DNA of 64,000 bases from the NCBI GenBank assembly GCA_902790215.1, contig CADAQX010000001.1, forward strand, positions 150,808-214,807, written 5' to 3'. The stretch's first letter is position 1. Each line of letters begins with the position of its first letter. This DNA is from an uncultured Bacteroidota bacterium (GTDB lineage: Bacteria > Bacteroidota > Bacteroidia > Bacteroidales > P3). Under the pieces are notes generated by a model that saw nothing but the letters and a program-made list of their open reading frames with translations, did no database searches and was not told the origin of the DNA. This document shows, piece by piece, positions 1 to 7,803 of the stretch. The position numbers were made by a program, and so were the translations under genes.

Positions 1-1523
1 CTCTGCACAATGCCCTCGTCGAACATGTGCCGCACGGTTTCCAGCGCGTCGAGGGTTTCCTGCAGTGTCTCGGTGGGGAAGCCGTACATGAGATAGGTAT
101 GCACCATGATGCCCGCATCGCGGAAATGCCGGCAGGCCTGCACCGTCTGGTCGATGGTCACCCCTTTGTCCATCAGTTTCAACAATCTGTCCGAAGCTAC
201 CTCCAACCCACCGCTCACCGCCACACAGCCGGCCTCCGACAGCGGTTCGCACATCTCGGCCGTGTAGGCCTTCTCGAAGCGGATATTGCCCCAAAAGGAG
301 ACCACCAGTCCGCGTTTCAGGATTTCCTCGCACACCTCCTTCAACAGCTTGGGCGGCAGCGCCTCATCGACGAAATGGAAGCCGCTCACCCCCGTCTGCG
401 CCATCACCCGCTCCATCGTATCCACCACCTTCTCGGCCTTGGGGGGCGCAAAACGCCCGATATAGTCCAGCGTGGTGTCGCAGAAGGCGCAGCGGTGCCA
501 ATAGCATCCGTGGGCCATCATCATCTTGTTCCACCGCCCGTCGCTCCACATGCGGTGCATGGCGTTGGTCATATCGGCTGTGGAGAGGTACAAACCCAAC
601 GGCAGCCCATCGAAGTCCGGCTCGCCGTTCTCGACCACAGCCTCCTCGTTCAGCAGCTGCCACACAATGGTGCCGTCGTCCCTGCGCCACAGCGTCCGCA
701 CCAAGTCCTGCCCGGTGCAGTTGCCTTGCAGCCATTCGGCGATGCGCTGTAGAGGCAGCTCGCCATCGTCGAGGGTGATGAAATCGCAATAGTCGAACAC
801 CCGCTCGTCGCGCAGCTGCCGCCACTCGGTGTTGACGAAGCCGCCGCCCACGCACACCTTCACCGCCGGCCATTCGCTCCGCAGCCATTGACCGCAGCGC
901 AACGCGCCGTAGAGGCAACCGGGGAAAGGCACCGAGAAACAGACCACATCGGGTTGTTCCCGTTCCATATAGCCTTTCAGCAAATCAAGCATCAGCACAT
1001 CCACAGCGTTGGGTTCACGCCTCAGTGCCGCCTCCAGCTCGTCAAACTCCGGGGCGTAAGTCGCCAGATGCTCGGCATAGTTGACCAAGCCGAAATGCTC
1101 ATCCACCTCCTCGCGGATGCTGTCGGCCACATCCTCCACAAACAGCGTGGCCAGATACCGCGCCCGGTCGGCAACCCCCGCAGCGCCAAAAGCCCACTCC
1201 AAATCCTCCACACGCTCGAACCGAGGCCCCTCCGGCAGCAGGGAACCGTTCGCAATGCGCCAGGCAACAGTGGCATCCTCGCCCCGCAGAAAACGCATCA
1301 CAGGCTCCACCACCGCAGCCGCCGACAGCATATAGTCGCGATGCCGCCCGCGGGCAGCCCCGCGCAGCCAGTCGGCAGTAAACATCCTGTTCACCAGTTC
1401 GATGCCCAAATCGGCCTGGACAGCCTCATAGCCCTGCGACTGCAAATAGCCTTTCAGCACAGCCGTTGCGGGATACGGCGTGTTCAACTGGGTAAGGGGC
1501 GGTGTGACAAGCAAAAATTTCAT
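1..1523 (-). CDS. B12-binding radical SAM protein (C-terminus beyond window)
   Basis: Reading the minus strand from the ATG at 1523 gives about 507 residues, open to the window edge. It begins MKFLLVTPPLTQLNTPYPA, the usual start of B12-binding-domain radical SAM enzymes. The cobalamin-binding Rossmann-like region includes DVVCFSVPFPGCLYGALRCG and VCVGGGFV. The radical SAM cluster motif follows as GCYWHRCAFC, spaced CX4CX2C rather than the textbook CX3CX2C. Later come a TIM-barrel stretch (FHFVDEALPPK, SFWGNIRFEK) and GGLEVASDRLLKLMDKGV. Such proteins do radical chemistry, often methylation, on unknown substrates. The substrate cannot be told here. Transcribed divergently from the TPR gene at 1626. 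Confidence 0.85.
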   Translation of the reverse strand, partial: MKFLLVTPPLTQLNTPYPATAVLKGYLQSQGYEAVQADLGIELVNRMFTADWLRGAARGRHRDYMLSAAAVVEPVMRFLRGEDATVAWRIANGSLLPEGPRFERVEDLEWAFGAAGVADRARYLATLFVEDVADSIREEVDEHFGLVNYAEHLATYAPEFDELEAALRREPNAVDVLMLDLLKGYMEREQPDVVCFSVPFPGCLYGALRCGQWLRSEWPAVKVCVGGGFVNTEWRQLRDERVFDYCDFITLDDGELPLQRIAEWLQGNCTGQDLVRTLWRRDDGTIVWQLLNEEAVVENGEPDFDGLPLGLYLSTADMTNAMHRMWSDGRWNKMMMAHGCYWHRCAFCDTTLDYIGRFAPPKAEKVVDTMERVMAQTGVSGFHFVDEALPPKLLKEVCEEILKRGLVVSFWGNIRFEKAYTAEMCEPLSEAGCVAVSGGLEVASDRLLKLMDKGVTIDQTVQACRHFRDAGIMVHTYLMYGFPTETLQETLDALETVRHMFDEGIVQ

Positions 1524-1562
1524 ACTCTTAGCCCATAACGTTGGAAAACGAAAATTATTTTG

Positions 1563-1570
1563 TATCTTTG
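1563..1570 (+). promoter_or_regulatory. Bacteroidota -7 promoter element for the TPR gene
   Basis: TATCTTTG matches TAnnTTTG. A TTG at 1541-1543 lies 19 bp upstream, the expected -33 spacing. The start codon follows 55 bp downstream. Confidence 0.75.
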
Positions 1571-1625
1571 CATTTTCAACAAACAACACCTTGCGGCACA
1601 CATCCGCCCTTAAAACACTGTCACA

Positions 1626-2411
1626 ATGAAACAAATCATCCCGCTACTGTTGCTCCTCCCGATGGCCTTCGGCGCTGCGGCACAGTCATATTCCGACTCA
1701 TTCTACGATGCCCTGAACAGCGACAACCTGGTGATGCAGCGGCAAATCCTCGCCGAATGGCAGCAGGCCTCGCCCGACGACATCGACCTGTATATAGCCC
1801 GCTTCAACTACCACATGGGGCAGACCCTCGGCACCTCATCCACCGCTGCCGCCGACAGCACCGTCCTCGTCATCGACCAAGCCATCAGGCTCTTCCCCGA
1901 CCGGCTCGACCTGCGTTTTGGCAAAATCTATTTCCTGGGCGAAATCAGACGATGGGCGTCTTTTGCCGACGAGATAATCAGCACGCTGGACCGCTCCGAA
2001 CTTATCAACCACCGCTGGCAGTTTCCCAACTTCGACCAAGGTGGGCGCATCCTTATCGTCGAAGGGGTGCAGGACTACCTCTACACCCTCTTCAGCTCCG
2101 GCCAACCCACTGACGACGGCACCAGCCAGGCTGCAGCCACAACGGCTCCCGCCCCCGATGCTTTGCCACAGATACGCCGCATAGCCCACCGCGCCGCACA
2201 GCTCTTCCCCTCCGAGCCCGCGTTTTTCTCGGCCTTGGCCTACACCTACATCGCCGAAGCCGACTACCAAACCGCCCTCCACCACCTGAAACGAGCCGAA
2301 CAGCTGGCGCCCAACGACCCCGCCGTACTGCAGCAGCTGGTGGACGTATATACACGCATGAAAGACAAAAAGTCCGCTGCCCAATACCGCGAAAGGCTAC
2401 AGAAGCAATAA
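1626..2411 (+). CDS. Exported tetratricopeptide-repeat protein
   Basis: 261 residues. The N-terminus is a signal peptide (MKQIIPLLLLLPMAFGAAAQ, cleavage after AQ). The body is helical, and the C-terminal 70 residues hold TPR-like helices (ALAYTYIAEADYQTALHHLK, then AEQLAPNDPAVLQQLVDVYT). It is probably periplasmic and mediates protein contacts; no enzymatic motif is seen. It has its own promoter at 1563 and no co-directional partner downstream, so it is likely a single-gene unit. Assigned by TPR pattern and signal peptide only. Confidence 0.7.
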   Translation: MKQIIPLLLLLPMAFGAAAQSYSDSFYDALNSDNLVMQRQILAEWQQASPDDIDLYIARFNYHMGQTLGTSSTAAADSTVLVIDQAIRLFPDRLDLRFGKIYFLGEIRRWASFADEIISTLDRSELINHRWQFPNFDQGGRILIVEGVQDYLYTLFSSGQPTDDGTSQAAATTAPAPDALPQIRRIAHRAAQLFPSEPAFFSALAYTYIAEADYQTALHHLKRAEQLAPNDPAVLQQLVDVYTRMKDKKSAAQYRERLQKQ

Positions 2412-2440
2412 GGAGGGTGCAATTATTCTGCTAATGTGTC

Positions 2441-2538
2441 GCGTCCCTATCGGGACGCATCTGTCAACCATTGACAATCACGGCACTGCGCCTAATGACT
2501 TGTACCGTGCTATGAAAAGTCTCACCTCTGCGAGGTGA
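2441..2538. repeat. Two short perfect hairpins in the 2412-2545 gap
   Basis: GCGTCCC TATC GGGACGC at 2441-2458 and TCACCTC TGC GAGGTGA at 2522-2538 are perfect 7-bp stems with tiny loops. They lie between the convergent TPR and lipoprotein genes. Neither is followed by a T run, so they look more like REP-type repeats than intrinsic terminators, although they may stop transcription in both directions. Confidence 0.5.
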
Positions 2539-2545
2539 TTTACAG

Positions 2546-2986
2546 CTATTCCTTCAGTTTTTCGAGATTAAAGGTGAAAGCGACGTTGGTGTGGCGGCCC
2601 TCGCCGTTCTCGTCCTCGTCATATACCTCCTGCGAGAAGGTGAAGGTGAGATTCTTGCTGTCGAGGTGATTGATTTGGGCAATAACGGAATTCTCATTCC
2701 CCCTGATAACGATGCCCAGTTTGTCGCCATCGATGGTATAGAAACCGTAGCTCGTCTCGGAAGGGAGCGCGACAGCAAAGTATTTTTCGGCCGTGAAGAG
2801 GAACTTGGCGGAGGTGTATAAGGCGGCAAGCCTTTCCGACTCGGTGATACCGCTGGGATTGCAGGTGACGGAAGTGCACCGCCACGTGCCTACGATAAGG
2901 TCTTCGTTGGTCTTCTTGCATGAGGCGAGCGAGAAGATTGCAGCGACAAAGCATACAAGAATCAGGAAATTGTATATATTCTTCAT
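2546..2986 (-). CDS. Small lipocalin-like lipoprotein
   Basis: 146 residues. A lipoprotein signal peptide ends in FSLASCKK (lipobox LASC), so it is membrane-anchored through the cysteine at about residue 23. The mature part opens with DLIVGTWRCTSV, the GTW signature of small lipocalin-like Bacteroidota lipoproteins, and continues as alternating beta strands (YGFYTIDGDKLGI, NLTFTFSQEVYD). Ligand and role are unknown. Convergent with the TPR gene. Confidence 0.65.
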   Translation of the reverse strand: MKNIYNFLILVCFVAAIFSLASCKKTNEDLIVGTWRCTSVTCNPSGITESERLAALYTSAKFLFTAEKYFAVALPSETSYGFYTIDGDKLGIVIRGNENSVIAQINHLDSKNLTFTFSQEVYDEDENGEGRHTNVAFTFNLEKLKE

Positions 2987-3019
2987 CGGGAGAAACGGTT
3001 AGGTTATTACTCTTGTTGT

Positions 3020-3048
3020 AAAAAAGCCCTGCACAGGGGCAGGGCTTT
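3020..3048 (-). terminator. Rho-independent terminator of the ferredoxin gene
   Basis: Stem AAGCCCTGC (3024-3032) pairs with GCAGGGCTT (3039-3047). On the minus strand it is followed by a T run. It lies about 23 bp past the ferredoxin stop. Confidence 0.85.
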
Positions 3049-3070
3049 AGTTGTAACATCTTTGTTTCGA

Positions 3071-3238
3071 TTAGCCTTCGACGATAGCACCGGTGGGGCA
3101 AGCGTCAGCGCAGGTACCGCAGGAAACGCAAGTGTCAGCGTCAATCTTGTAGATGTCGCCTTCGGAGATAGCTCCGACGGGGCACTGGTCGATGCAAGTG
3201 CCGCAAGCAACGCAGATGTCAGTGATTTTGTAAGCCAT
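3071..3238 (-). CDS. Small 2x[4Fe-4S] ferredoxin
   Basis: A 55-residue protein. It carries two CX2CX2CX3C-type cluster motifs in tandem: CVACGTCIDQCP (residues 9-20) and CVSCGTCADACP (about 38-49). This is the classic bacterial 2[4Fe-4S] ferredoxin layout. It carries low-potential electrons in the cytoplasm, for example for pyruvate:ferredoxin oxidoreductase or radical SAM enzymes. It starts MAYKITD and ends IVEG. A -7 promoter at 3271-3278 and a terminator at 3020-3048 make it monocistronic. Confidence 0.95.
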   Translation of the reverse strand: MAYKITDICVACGTCIDQCPVGAISEGDIYKIDADTCVSCGTCADACPTGAIVEG

Positions 3239-3270
3239 TTTATTCTTTTTTTAGGGTTAATAACGTGGTG

Positions 3271-3278
3271 CAAAAGTA
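3271..3278 (-). promoter_or_regulatory. -7 promoter element of the ferredoxin gene
   Basis: On the minus strand the sequence reads TACTTTTG (TAnnTTTG), 33 bp ahead of the ferredoxin ATG. No convincing -33 TTTG was found. Confidence 0.65.
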
Positions 3279-3400
3279 CAACTTTTTTCGGACATAGAGA
3301 GTTTTTTTTATCAGGAAGGGATTGCGACGGTGTTTAATGCCTGATAGACTGATAGGTGTAGGGTAATAAAAAACGATATCCGACGATGGTGTGCACAATA

Positions 3401-4342
3401 CTAAAGCGTGGGTTGCTGTCGTCTTTTGGCCGTTTTCCTGCTGATGAAGTAGGCAATGGAAAGTGGTATGGCTATCAGCACAGCCGTGCCTAAAGTCAAC
3501 ATGAAGGCACCATAGATAGTGGCGCGTACAGGATTCTCCACTTCATTTTGGCGTACCGCTACCACCAATACCAAGACAATGAGATAGAATGCAAGAATGG
3601 ACCACACAAAGAAACAGACGGCAAGACGCCATGTTGTTGCCCAAAACTTGTAGCCGAACAGTTGCCGATAGCAGATGTAATAATAGAGCGGGATAAGGAA
3701 TATGGTAATCCCGTTGCTGACACGGATGGTGAAGGCGACAACAAGCATCAATGTGCTCATGAAAATCTGAATGAAGATGTTTTCGGGAAAGGAGAGGTGC
3801 GGATGCCGCGGGGCAAAACGGAACACAATGAAGGTGGGCAATATCATTATCATGGTCAATACCATCATGGCCCATCCCGGATGAGTCACCAACCATTGAT
3901 AGCAGGTACTGATTATCTTGAAGTATCCAGTCCGGTCGTAGTCTTCAATTTCGAGGTCGTTAAGGCTGACATCCTGACCGATTATCTGCATGAGGATGAC
4001 ATAGGCCAGCGCCACAATGAAGAGCATGTTGACGGGTTTGTAGCATATCTGCCGGTGGCCGCCGATATAGTCCCCGATCAGGTGGCCGGGGCGCCACAGG
4101 AGCTGCAGCAGCGTGTTGGGAAGGGAGCGGCTGTCCATACCCCACACGTCGAGGATGCTTTTGCCGACCCACTTCCATGTGATGTGTCCGTCGCCGGCTC
4201 CTTGCGAGCAGATGGGGCAGTAGTTGCCCATGAACACATGTCCGCAGTTGGGGCACTGGTGTTCCTCCAGCTCTTCGTCGGAGTATAGAGTGGGTTTGTT
4301 CTGCCTAACGCGGAAACGTCCAAGTGTTTCTTTCAGGTTCAT
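3401..4342 (-). CDS. DUF3667 membrane protein with N-terminal zinc ribbon
   Basis: 313 residues. A zinc-ribbon-like CPNCGHVFMGNYCPICSQ lies near residues 29-46, followed by the DUF3667 region (SRSLPNTLLQLLWRPGHLI, DYIGGHRQICYKPVNMLFIV). About five hydrophobic helices occupy the C-terminal two thirds, and the tail is basic. The family is widespread in Bacteroidota and its function is unknown. It begins 3 bp after the stop of the upstream transporter-like gene, so the two are probably co-transcribed. Confidence 0.8.
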   Translation of the reverse strand: MNLKETLGRFRVRQNKPTLYSDEELEEHQCPNCGHVFMGNYCPICSQGAGDGHITWKWVGKSILDVWGMDSRSLPNTLLQLLWRPGHLIGDYIGGHRQICYKPVNMLFIVALAYVILMQIIGQDVSLNDLEIEDYDRTGYFKIISTCYQWLVTHPGWAMMVLTMIMILPTFIVFRFAPRHPHLSFPENIFIQIFMSTLMLVVAFTIRVSNGITIFLIPLYYYICYRQLFGYKFWATTWRLAVCFFVWSILAFYLIVLVLVVAVRQNEVENPVRATIYGAFMLTLGTAVLIAIPLSIAYFISRKTAKRRQQPTL

Positions 4343-4345
4343 GCC

Positions 4346-5575
4346 TTAGAAAATAAGACTGAACAGAACCCAAAGCCAGTGGGCGGCGATGCCGGCGCAG
4401 AGGCCTCCGATGGTGTGGGCACCGATGGCTTTGCCGATAAGGTTGCGATAGCCAAGGCTGTCGAGCATGGCGGTGTGTGTGGAGAGATAGCCGCTCCAGC
4501 ACATACCCATAGCGGTGAAAACGGCAATGGCGTTCTGGTCAATGATGCCTTCGGAAATGAAGCGAGGCACAAGACCGAGAGCGGCACCTACGGCACCGAG
4601 AGCGGTGATGGGGAAGGAAACGAGAGCACCGAATTTGAAACCGAAGAGCCAGTCGAAGACCACATTGATTTTGTCGGCCAGCATGGTGATGACGGGAACG
4701 CCTTCGTAGGCGGCGCCGGTGTATTGTCCGTTTTCGCCCGAGGGTCCGAAGGTGAGCATCATGACGATGGTGGAGATGCAGAGCACACCGGGGATGATGG
4801 CAAGGCCGATGCTGACGCCCTCTTTGCCGCCGTCGAGCACACCGTTGAGGAAACGCTGCAGCACGCTGCCTTCGCTCTTGTAGGATATCACCTGTTCGTT
4901 GCCCTCGGTGGAGCCTTCCACAACAGGAGCATCCATTTCGGGATAGCTCTTAAGGGTGAAACGCTGCATGAGTCGGGTGGATACGATGCTGCCGATAAAG
5001 GCACCGAGGATGCCCACAGCGGCACCACTACCGAAGCCTTTGCCTATCATGAAGGCCAGCACCACGAGACCCATGCCGAAGGCGGTGCCGAAGTTGGTGA
5101 GCGACACCAGCTGGTACTTCTTGAAATACTGGGAGAAGTTTTTGTCGTGGGCCAGGGAGATGATGGCGGGGTTGTCGGAGAGGAAGGTCATAACGGCACC
5201 CAAAGCTGCCACACCGGGCAGATTGTAGAGCGGTTTCATCAATGGCCGGAGGATATTCTCCATGAGTCGCACGACACCGAACTCGATAAGCAGTTTGCTG
5301 ATGCCTCCCATCAAAACACAGATAGCCATAATGTAGAAGACTGTTTCGAGCAGGAGCTGATAGGCGGTCTGCATAAATGTGTTGAGCATGTGGGGCAGGG
5401 TCATGCGGTAGGCCAGGAACCAGAAGAAGCCCACAAAGATAACGAGGAACAGGATGGCCTCGATGGAGCGCTTGCTGGTGAACTTGAGCGGATTTTTAAA
5501 CACTTTGCCGAATAGACGCTCTACCCAGTGGGCGTATTCGGTTGTCATTTTGCGGATGGGCTGATGTAGCGGCAT
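4346..5575 (-). CDS. Nucleoside-recognition (GATE) domain membrane protein
   Basis: 409 residues with about 10 hydrophobic segments. It shows the GATE/nucleoside-recognition pattern shared with spore-maturation proteins and the CD0519/CD1768-type family: VLMGGISKLLIEFGVVRLM, GAVMTFLSDNPAIISLAHD and a second half with GALVSFPITALGAVGAA. It is likely an inner-membrane transporter of unknown substrate. A second Met at residue 10 (MTTEYAHW) is an alternative start. It is first in a pair with the DUF3667 gene. Confidence 0.75.
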   Translation of the reverse strand: MPLHQPIRKMTTEYAHWVERLFGKVFKNPLKFTSKRSIEAILFLVIFVGFFWFLAYRMTLPHMLNTFMQTAYQLLLETVFYIMAICVLMGGISKLLIEFGVVRLMENILRPLMKPLYNLPGVAALGAVMTFLSDNPAIISLAHDKNFSQYFKKYQLVSLTNFGTAFGMGLVVLAFMIGKGFGSGAAVGILGAFIGSIVSTRLMQRFTLKSYPEMDAPVVEGSTEGNEQVISYKSEGSVLQRFLNGVLDGGKEGVSIGLAIIPGVLCISTIVMMLTFGPSGENGQYTGAAYEGVPVITMLADKINVVFDWLFGFKFGALVSFPITALGAVGAALGLVPRFISEGIIDQNAIAVFTAMGMCWSGYLSTHTAMLDSLGYRNLIGKAIGAHTIGGLCAGIAAHWLWVLFSLIF

Positions 5576-5722
5576 AATGTAAGAATTTAAAATTAAGAAT
5601 TAAAAAATAATGAATGTGTGAATTTGGGAATGTGTAAATGTGGGAGTAATATCATTAACAAATTCCCACATAAAAACATTATAGAGACACCTTGCTTGTA
5701 CAAAAGGTATTGCAATGTAATA

Positions 5723-6355
5723 TTAACGAATGCGTCCATAGCAGCTAAGTATTTTTACTGATTTCAGTGTCTTGACAACATCGTCGAAAGGGATATTAAA
5801 GAAAACAAATCGGACACAACCCACTTTGGCAAAGTACGTCGGGTTATAATAGCCAACCCTGTGCCTGAACAATTCCAGTTCCACATCAACAGGGGCATTA
5901 GGCCATCTGTCAAAAGAAAAATTGAACTGATTCACATCAAACAACGCAATCGAATCTCCCAAAAGAGTGTCGCTGTCGTCTGCGGCTTTTGCGTATCGTA
6001 GCATAATATATCCTGTTGAGTCGACAAGGAATATAAAACAACCACTACCAAACACGTCTATTGCATCTGTCACTGACAGGGGAAGGGAAATCTCCAAACC
6101 CATATTTTGCCAGAGTTCATTATCACGGGTGTTAGTCATTGGAGGAATGGTTATATTTATGCAACTGTCATTGCGAATTCCTTCAAGATAATTATGATAG
6201 AGACTGTTTTCTGCAGTTGAAACATTACGTCTGATGCAATACTGATTCTCGTCAAAAGTCACCCAGCGGTCAGATTTCAGTTCGCCTCTGTTTAATTGTG
6301 CCCACACTGGCGCACTCGCTCCCAAAAGAGCCAAAACAAACAACAATTTCTTCAT
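5723..6355 (-). CDS. Exported protein of unknown function, last gene of muramidase operon
   Basis: 210 residues. The signal peptide is MKKLLFVLALLGASAPVWAQ. The rest resembles no family I recognise; it is beta-rich, with Cys residues spread along the mature part. It starts 4 bp after the stop of the exported protein at 6360, so it belongs to the 9501-to-5723 operon. Inference: a periplasmic protein in an effector/immunity array could be a further immunity protein, but only export and position support this. Confidence 0.6.
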   Translation of the reverse strand: MKKLLFVLALLGASAPVWAQLNRGELKSDRWVTFDENQYCIRRNVSTAENSLYHNYLEGIRNDSCINITIPPMTNTRDNELWQNMGLEISLPLSVTDAIDVFGSGCFIFLVDSTGYIMLRYAKAADDSDTLLGDSIALFDVNQFNFSFDRWPNAPVDVELELFRHRVGYYNPTYFAKVGCVRFVFFNIPFDDVVKTLKSVKILSCYGRIR

Positions 6356-6359
6356 AGCA

Positions 6360-6989
6360 TTAAACTCCTAAAAATGTATCCCTTGGTTTCATTGTTGAAA
6401 AAAAACAAGTAATTGTTACTTCATTTATGCGGCATCTGCTGGAGAAAGCGTAGTCGATTCCTGTATCCAGCTCTGCATACCCATACTGTTTTCTCCATCC
6501 GCTTTTGACAAGTGCGCCCTCCGCGCCATAGTTTTCAGACATAGTCTCCCCCTGCATCGAATAAATTCCGATAAACTCTCCTATTTTGCCGCATCCAATT
6601 TCGCAACCGTCAGCCATAAAGAAGAACTGCCGGCCGTTCTGCTGAACTGACAACCCAAGCACAGGTATGGTTTGATACCTCACCCATCGGCCACTTGTGG
6701 TGTAGGCATATCTCTTCGGTATCTTGACATAGTGCCACCGTTTCATGATACCGTTTTGATACACCTCAATCTTTTGGTTTCGGACAATTGGATAGACGGG
6801 CACCTTTATTGATTCGTCATCTGCCAAGGTGTCTTTGTAAACAGTGGTCACCAACCGTAGTCTTACGCCCTCATACTCTATGCTGGCAAAGATAGTGTCA
6901 TAAACAGAACCGTCAACTTTTTCTATTTGTGCATAAATCTTGCCAACAGAGAGTAATAATCCAAAACACAGAAGAATTGCCTTTCTCAT
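6360..6989 (-). CDS. Exported protein, candidate immunity partner of the muramidase
   Basis: 209 residues with signal peptide MRKAILLCFGLLLSVGKIYAQ. The start overlaps the muramidase stop by 4 bp (ATGA), so the two are translationally coupled. Residues about 29-73 (YDTIFASIEYEGVRLRLVTT, then YPIVRNQKIEV) match a truncated gene at 9548-9835, which also follows a muramidase-like C-terminal remnant. Co-duplication with the enzyme, periplasmic targeting and coupling fit an immunity protein that shields the cell's own peptidoglycan. No known family recognised; role inferred. Confidence 0.6.
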   Translation of the reverse strand: MRKAILLCFGLLLSVGKIYAQIEKVDGSVYDTIFASIEYEGVRLRLVTTVYKDTLADDESIKVPVYPIVRNQKIEVYQNGIMKRWHYVKIPKRYAYTTSGRWVRYQTIPVLGLSVQQNGRQFFFMADGCEIGCGKIGEFIGIYSMQGETMSENYGAEGALVKSGWRKQYGYAELDTGIDYAFSSRCRINEVTITCFFSTMKPRDTFLGV

Positions 6990-7783
6990 ATCTCAAGTAG
7001 TTTTCCTATGGGAGTTTCTATATCTGATAATCCAGATAGCTCATTGCTTCTATACACTTTAAACACTTTTTCCAATTCGTGGTTTTGCCACTTTTGTGCC
7101 TTAAACGAAGTCCAAATATTCGATGCTTTTGTTTGGAATAAAGCAAAATCCCCTCTTGCAGCTAAGTCAAACACCCCATGTTCTTTCATTAGTTTTATAG
7201 CACCTTTGTCTTGGGATTGTGGAGAAAAATCTATTTCTTTGTAATATTTTTCAAGAAACTGGTAAGCACCTGCTGCAGATCTACCTTCATCATTCTCGGA
7301 CAATTTTAATAGCCCAGGATGGCACCTATAATCTTCGGGACAGTCTTTGTATTTTTTATCAGTAAAAGTCCGTCCCCGATTCCATGCGTTATAATCTAAA
7401 GCGTATTTGCCAACATATCCTGCTTCCGCTTTTTTTATTGTCGATAATACAGAGCGAATATTTAATTCCCTGTTTTTCAGACCTGCTTTTTTTGTAACAT
7501 TTTTAACCTTGTTGGTGTAACTGTAAGAGGTAGTCAGCACGTTAATACTAACAGATAGGGGTAGGGTGAATTCACCTACAAATACACAATCGTCATGATC
7601 TTTGATTCCGTCCCACCCAAGAAGTTCACCTGAGGAATTGTACAAACAACCTCCAATAAATGGAGAAATACCAAGTATGTTAGATATTGCATTTTTTTCT
7701 TTTGCTTGTTTGGAATCATTTCTCCAATTCAATATATCGGCCACAGCGGATATTTGCAGCCTCCATGCATCAATCATATTCAT
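6986..7783 (-). CDS. Lysozyme-like muramidase, probable secreted effector
   Basis: 265 residues, no signal peptide. Residues 43-70 hold a short motif (IGGCLYNSSGELLGWDG, then CVFVGE) shared with the hydrolase at 10737-11540. Residues about 108-230 look like the phage-type muramidase fold: IRSVLSTIKKAEAG with Glu120 as candidate catalytic acid, then EGRSAAGAYQFLEKYYKE, DFSPQSQDKGAIKLM and SNIWTSF. It would cleave peptidoglycan glycan chains. No holin or phage genes are nearby. With an exported partner downstream, an antibacterial effector is more likely than phage lysis. Catalytic assignment rests on pattern recognition. Confidence 0.65.
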   Translation of the reverse strand: MNMIDAWRLQISAVADILNWRNDSKQAKEKNAISNILGISPFIGGCLYNSSGELLGWDGIKDHDDCVFVGEFTLPLSVSINVLTTSYSYTNKVKNVTKKAGLKNRELNIRSVLSTIKKAEAGYVGKYALDYNAWNRGRTFTDKKYKDCPEDYRCHPGLLKLSENDEGRSAAGAYQFLEKYYKEIDFSPQSQDKGAIKLMKEHGVFDLAARGDFALFQTKASNIWTSFKAQKWQNHELEKVFKVYRSNELSGLSDIETPIGKLLEI

Positions 7784-7803
7784 GATTATGTTTTTGAGGT
7801 TTA

